64,000 nt of DNA from Kribbella solani. Lineage in GTDB: Bacteria > Actinomycetota > Actinomycetes > Propionibacteriales > Kribbellaceae. The stretch lies in the NCBI RefSeq assembly GCF_014205295.1, contig NZ_JACHNF010000001.1:6510001-6574000 (forward strand), read 5' to 3'. Numbering within the stretch: the first letter of the stretch is position 1; every line of letters starts with the position of its first letter. This document shows, piece after piece, positions 60,372 through 64,000 of the stretch. The translations under genes were made by a program, and so were the position numbers. Under the pieces are notes generated by a model. It made no database searches. It saw nothing but the letters and a program-made list of their open reading frames with translations, and was not told the DNA's origin.

Positions 60372-60389
60372 CCAGGCAGTCGCTCAGGA

Positions 60390-61205
60390 TCAGCGGAAGT
60401 CCGGCGCGTGTTCTTCGGCCCATTGGGCGAAGGTCAGGGCGGGGCGGCCGGTCAGGCGGGGGACTGTGGTGGTTACTGGTTCGGGGTGGTCGACCAGGGA
60501 GGCCCAGTAGGTGACGGCGCTGTCGGCGAGGGTGGGGTCGGCGCCTTGGTCGAGCATTGCCTGGCGGGCTTCGGCGGCGGACAACGCCTCGACGCGCATC
60601 GGTTTGCCGATGGCGCGGGCGATGGTTTGGATCTGTTCGGCTTGGGAGAGTACCTCGGGGCCGGTCAGTTCGTACGTCCGGCCGATGTGGTGATCGTCGA
60701 GCAAGGACAGTACGGCGACCGCCGCGATGTCGCGTTCGTGGATCAGGGATCGGCCGGCTTCCGGTGACGGCACCCGGACGACGTCGCCGGTACGGAACTC
60801 GTCCGCCCACGACTGGGCGTTCACCGCGAAACCACCTGGCCGTACGTACGTCGCGTCCTTCCCCGCGGCGCGCAGCAGCTGCTCGATCTCACCCCAGACC
60901 CCGCCGGACGACGCGTTCAGTGAAGACAGGTGTACGACGCGCCGCGGCAGCTCGCCGACGACGGCCTCCGCGCCGGCCGAGCTGAACGACGGCCAGAGCA
61001 GGAATGCGGCGTCCGCGCCGTCCGACGCCCGGCGGACCGCGGCCGGGTCGTAGATGTCGCCTTTGGCGAGCTCGACGTCGGCAGGAAAGCCGGCCTGGTC
61101 CGGCGTCCGGACGAGGGCGCGAACGGTGACGCCCGCGGCCCGCAGCCCGGCGACGACATGCCGCCCGACCCGGCCGGTGGCACCGGTGACAAGAATCGTG
61201 GTCAT
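60390..61205 (-). CDS. NmrA-like NAD(P)-binding protein (atypical SDR)
   Basis: A 271-residue Rossmann protein of the NmrA/SDR-a5 type, possibly a quinone or NAD(P)H-dependent reductase or redox sensor. Seen: MTTILVTGATGRVGRHVV at the N-terminus, RALVRTP, VELAKGDIYDPA, YVRPGGFAVNAQSW and SLIHERDIAAVAV. It has no catalytic Tyr-x3-Lys, consistent with the atypical group. It converges on the GNAT gene (18 bp) and is divergent from nuoH2 (77 bp). Confidence 0.83.
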   Translation of the reverse strand: MTTILVTGATGRVGRHVVAGLRAAGVTVRALVRTPDQAGFPADVELAKGDIYDPAAVRRASDGADAAFLLWPSFSSAGAEAVVGELPRRVVHLSSLNASSGGVWGEIEQLLRAAGKDATYVRPGGFAVNAQSWADEFRTGDVVRVPSPEAGRSLIHERDIAAVAVLSLLDDHHIGRTYELTGPEVLSQAEQIQTIARAIGKPMRVEALSAAEARQAMLDQGADPTLADSAVTYWASLVDHPEPVTTTVPRLTGRPALTFAQWAEEHAPDFR

Positions 61206-61270
61206 GAACCCACCCTGAGACCTGAACGCTGGTTGAGGTCAAGCCGCAACCACCGAGGGCACGTCTGCCC

Positions 61271-61276
61271 TAGGCT
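61271..61276 (+). promoter_or_regulatory. -10 box (TAGGCT) of leaderless nuoH2
   Basis: TAGGCT ends 6 nt before the nuoH2 ATG with no ribosome-binding site. It is the third copy of the arrangement seen at nuoA2 and nuoB2. No obvious -35 at 16-18 nt. Confidence 0.5.
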
Positions 61277-61282
61277 GAGTAC

Positions 61283-62230
61283 ATGCTGGAGTTCGTGGTG
61301 CGGGTGGTGGGCGTGCTGGCCGCCTTCCTGGTGGCGCCCCTGGTGGTCGGGCAGGCCGAGCACAAGGTGATGGCGCACATGCAGTCACGGCTCGGCCCGA
61401 TGTACGCCGGCGCGTTCCACGGCTGGGCGCAACTTGTCGCGGACGGCGTGAAGTTCGTCCAGAAGGAGAGCGTCACCCCGGCCGCCGCGGACAAGCGCGT
61501 CTTCGAGTGGGCGCCGATCGTCGCGATCCTGCCGTACCTGGCGGCGCTCGCCGCGATCCCGCTCGCGCCCGGCCTGGTCGGCGCTGACCTCGACTCCGGT
61601 CTGTTCTTCGTCCTCGCGGTGATGAGCATCGGCGTACTCGGCTCACTGATGGCCGGTTGGGGGAGCGGCAACAAGTACAGCCTGCTCGGCGGGCTCCGGG
61701 TCGCGGCGCAGCTGATGAGTTACGAGCTCCCGTTCGTACTGTCCGCGGCGAGCGTCGCGGTCGCGGCCGGGACGCTCAGCCTGACCGGGATCGCGCACGC
61801 GTGGAACCCGTGGTGGCTGCTCTGGCAGCTGCCCGGCCTGGTCGTGTTCTTCATCGCCGGCCTGGCCGAGCTGCAGCGGCCGCCGTTCGACATGCCGGTG
61901 GCCGACTCCGAGGTGATCTTCGGCCCGTACACCGAGTACACCGGGCTCCGGTTCGCGATGTTCCTGCTCGCCGAGTACGCGGGGATCGTGGTGCTGGCGG
62001 CGCTCACCACGGTGCTGTTCCTCGGCGGCTGGAGCGGTCCGGGGCCGGAGTCGATCGGCTGGATCTGGACACTGGTGAAGGTCGCGTTCGTGTCGCTCGT
62101 GGTGATCTGGGTACGAGTGTCGTTCCCGCGGATGCGCGCGGACCAGCTGCAGAAGCTGGCCTGGCAGGGCCTGGTGCCGGTGGCGCTGTTCCAGCTCGCG
62201 CTCACCGGCGTCGGCGTCGTCGTCTTCTGA
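61283..62230 (+). CDS. nuoH2: Second NADH-quinone oxidoreductase subunit H paralogue
   Basis: A 315-residue NuoH homologue with about eight TM helices, lacking the C-terminal extension of NuoH1. The N-terminal VGQAEHKVMAHMQSRLGPM and the charged loop (LAELQRPPFDMPVADSEVIF) are recognisable, but the acidic pattern of the loop differs from GETNRAPFDLPEAEGEL in NuoH1. A TAGGCT box lies 6 nt before the ATG. It is a lone gene followed by a convergent ABC permease. No nuoI-N paralogue follows within the window. Confidence 0.87.
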   Translation: MLEFVVRVVGVLAAFLVAPLVVGQAEHKVMAHMQSRLGPMYAGAFHGWAQLVADGVKFVQKESVTPAAADKRVFEWAPIVAILPYLAALAAIPLAPGLVGADLDSGLFFVLAVMSIGVLGSLMAGWGSGNKYSLLGGLRVAAQLMSYELPFVLSAASVAVAAGTLSLTGIAHAWNPWWLLWQLPGLVVFFIAGLAELQRPPFDMPVADSEVIFGPYTEYTGLRFAMFLLAEYAGIVVLAALTTVLFLGGWSGPGPESIGWIWTLVKVAFVSLVVIWVRVSFPRMRADQLQKLAWQGLVPVALFQLALTGVGVVVF

Positions 62231-62239
62231 CGCGGTCCG

Positions 62240-63580
62240 TCAAGGAGTGGCGAGGGCCTCCGTGGGGGAGAGGCGGGAGGCGCGGACGGCGGGGTAGAGG
62301 CCGGCCAGGGCGCCGATTGCGAGGGTGGCGATCACGCCGCCGGCCAGTGCCCAGACCGGGATCACGGTCAGCCAGTTCTGGTACGACGAGTAGGCGGCGG
62401 TCACGGCTGCTCCGAGTAACGCGCCGCCGATGCCGCCAAGCGCGGAAAGCAGCAGCGATTCGGTCAGGAACTGGGTCCGGATCTGGCCGCGGGTCGCGCC
62501 GAGTGAGCGGCGCAGTCCGATCTCGGCGCGGCGTTCGAGCACGGAGATGACCATGATGTTGGCGACCCCAACACCACCGACCAGCAGAGCAACCGCGCCG
62601 AGGCCGAGCAGCAGGCCGGTGAACGCCTGCCCGGCGGCCTGTTTCGCGGCCAGCGCGTCGGACGGCCGCGACACCTCCACCTCGTTCGGGGCTTCCGGGT
62701 TGGCCGTTGCCCCGAGCACCGATCGGACGTCGGCCACCTGCGCGTCGTCGGAGCGGGTGTAGATGGTGGTCGGGTGCCCGTCGAAGGACAGCTTGCCGCT
62801 CGCGGCCGGCCAGCCGATCAGGGCTGCGGTGTCCAGCTCCGGTGCCAGCGCGGCGGGTTCGAGGATGCCGAGCACGGTGAACCAGGTTTTGCCGATCAGC
62901 ACCTGGACATCCGGGCCGGCGCGGGTGATCCCGAGCCGGTCGGCGGCGGCCGCGCCGAGCACGGTCGCCGGGTACGTGCCGGTCGCCGCGTCGATCCATT
63001 TGCCGCTGCGGACCGTACCGCCGATGGTGTCGAGCAAGTTGGTCCGGGCGGCGTACGCGAGGATGCCGTTGGTCTCGATGTCGGGGATCTTGTTCGTCCG
63101 GTACACCGAGGCGTTGTCCACCTTGCCGATCGCCGACTCGGCCCGGATCGGTGGGATCCGGCGGACCATGGACTCCGCGGCGAGTGGTAGCTGGGCCTGT
63201 TCGCCGGTCAGGCTGGTGCCCGGGGTGACGGTGAGCAGATTGGTGCCGAGGGCATCCAGTTGCCCGTCGAGCTCGGCCCGTGAGGACGACGAGATCCCGA
63301 CCACGGCAACCATCGCCGCGATCCCGATCGCGATGCCCAGCGCGGACAAGAACGCCCGGGTGGGCCGCGTCCGCAACCCGACGGCACCCACCCGGACAAC
63401 ATCCCGCGGCTTCAAACTGGCGGGCCGCAACTCAGCGCCGGGCGAGCGGGTGGAGCCAGGGCGCGTCGGCTTGCCGCTCGGTGAGCGGGTAGAGCCAGGC
63501 GGCGTCGGCTCGCTCGGTGAGCGGGTGGAGCCGGGTGGCGCGGGCTCGCTGCCCGGGTTGCCGGTTTCGGCGTCTGTCAT
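62240..63580 (-). CDS. MacB-like ABC transporter permease
   Basis: A 446-residue FtsX/MacB-type permease: TM1 after GLRTRPTRAFLSALGIAIGI, a large extracytoplasmic domain (about 90-320), then three C-terminal TMs with VANIMVISVLERRAEIGLRRSLGATR, given here in short as the coupling region, and YPAVRASRLSPTEAL at the end. The N-terminal ~50 residues are a Pro/Ser-rich tandem repeat (PPGSTRSPSEPT, PPGSTRSPSGKPT, RPGSTRSP) with unknown role. It overlaps the ATPase gene by 4 nt. It probably exports peptides, lipids or antibiotics. Confidence 0.87.
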   Translation of the reverse strand: MTDAETGNPGSEPAPPGSTRSPSEPTPPGSTRSPSGKPTRPGSTRSPGAELRPASLKPRDVVRVGAVGLRTRPTRAFLSALGIAIGIAAMVAVVGISSSSRAELDGQLDALGTNLLTVTPGTSLTGEQAQLPLAAESMVRRIPPIRAESAIGKVDNASVYRTNKIPDIETNGILAYAARTNLLDTIGGTVRSGKWIDAATGTYPATVLGAAAADRLGITRAGPDVQVLIGKTWFTVLGILEPAALAPELDTAALIGWPAASGKLSFDGHPTTIYTRSDDAQVADVRSVLGATANPEAPNEVEVSRPSDALAAKQAAGQAFTGLLLGLGAVALLVGGVGVANIMVISVLERRAEIGLRRSLGATRGQIRTQFLTESLLLSALGGIGGALLGAAVTAAYSSYQNWLTVIPVWALAGGVIATLAIGALAGLYPAVRASRLSPTEALATP

Positions 63581-64000
63581 GCGTGTGCCTCCTCGACGAT
63601 GTACCCGTCGCGCATCCGGATCTGGCGGGGGAGGGACGCGGCGATGTCGCGGTCGTGGGTGATGACGACGACCGTCGTACCGGCCGCGTGCAGGTCGCGG
63701 AGGAGTTGCATCACACCTGCCCCGGACGCGGAATCGAGCGCCCCGGTCGGCTCGTCGGCCAGTAGTACACCGGGTTCACCGACGACCGCCCGGGCGACCG
63801 CGACGCGCTGGCGTTCGCCACCTGACAGCTGGTTCGGGTGATGGTCGAGGCGATGCCCGAGCCCGACCCGCTCCAGCGCCGCCGCCGCTCGTTTGCGGCG
63901 CGCGGACATCCGCAAACCGGAGTACAGCAACCCGTCGGCCACGTTGTCCACCGCCCGTACCCCGGCGGCCAGATGGAACTGCTGGAACACGAACCCGATC
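63577..64000 (-). CDS. MacB/LolD-like ABC transporter ATP-binding protein, C-terminal part
   Basis: The C-terminal ~141 residues of an ABC ATPase; the frame is open to the right edge, so the start and the Walker A lie outside. Seen: the Q-loop FVFQQFHLAAGVRAVDNVA, signature LSGGERQRVAVARAV, Walker B VLLADEPTGALDS and H-loop VVVITHDRDIA. It energises the downstream permease, with which it shares a 4-nt overlap. Confidence 0.9.
   Translation of the reverse strand, partial: IGFVFQQFHLAAGVRAVDNVADGLLYSGLRMSARRKRAAAALERVGLGHRLDHHPNQLSGGERQRVAVARAVVGEPGVLLADEPTGALDSASGAGVMQLLRDLHAAGTTVVVITHDRDIAASLPRQIRMRDGYIVEEAHA

Overview
The window is very GC-rich (G or C dominates third codon positions). It has many GTG/TTG starts, frequent 4-nt stop/start overlaps, menaquinone genes next to a full 14-subunit complex I operon, and LAL-type LuxR, HutC-type GntR and KorAB genes. 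This points to a high-GC Gram-positive actinobacterium. The protein flavour resembles Propionibacteriales, such as Kribbella or a relative, but that is recall and not a database result. No rRNA, tRNA, CRISPR array or insertion sequence was seen. No gene-free stretch exceeds about 280 bases.

Layout. 0-1.4 kb: the end of an ABC-2 permease plus a MerR regulator. 1.4-5.8 kb: menaquinone functions, namely menF with an MBL-fold partner on the minus strand, then menG and a geranylgeranyl reductase on the plus strand. The last two are separated by a striking nested hairpin and an AT-rich palindrome. 5.8-22.4 kb: nuoA to nuoN followed by a polyprenyl diphosphate synthase, a compact unit for making and using menaquinone. 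Two related 26-27 codon micro-ORFs sit inside this operon, each locked to its neighbours by 4-nt overlaps. 22.5-26.7 kb: a Tat-exported molybdenum hydroxylase (IorB/IorA-like) with an XdhC-like factor. 26.7-31.1 kb: an Rrf2/MFS pair sharing an operator, RarD, a small hypothetical protein and a sugar isomerase-like gene. 31.1-33.9 kb: an AbiE-type toxin-antitoxin pair whose toxin is fused to a phosphoserine-phosphatase-like HAD domain. 33.9-41.4 kb: a DUF445 protein, a TetR-controlled membrane locus, a nitrilase-like acyltransferase homologue, an FMN oxidase and a HAD hydrolase. 41.4-44.5 kb: a two-gene unit encoding an LRR-CHAT protease and a 3-TM small protein. 44.5-47.6 kb: korAB.

47.9-64 kb carries a dispersed second set of complex I genes (nuoA2; nuoB2-nuoC2; nuoH2). 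Each transcription unit of this set has the same TAGRCT box 6-7 nt before the start codon, which suggests leaderless mRNA. Between them lie a dipeptidase, a serine hydrolase, a LAL regulator, three tandem micro-proteins of one family, a GntR/NCS1 transporter pair, a GNAT and an NmrA-like reductase. A MacB-like ABC exporter runs off the right edge.

The most novel candidates are the LRR-CHAT/3-TM pair, the AbiEii-HAD fusion, the nuo-embedded micro-ORFs, and the micro-protein family with conserved promoters. All functional statements are based on motifs read by eye.
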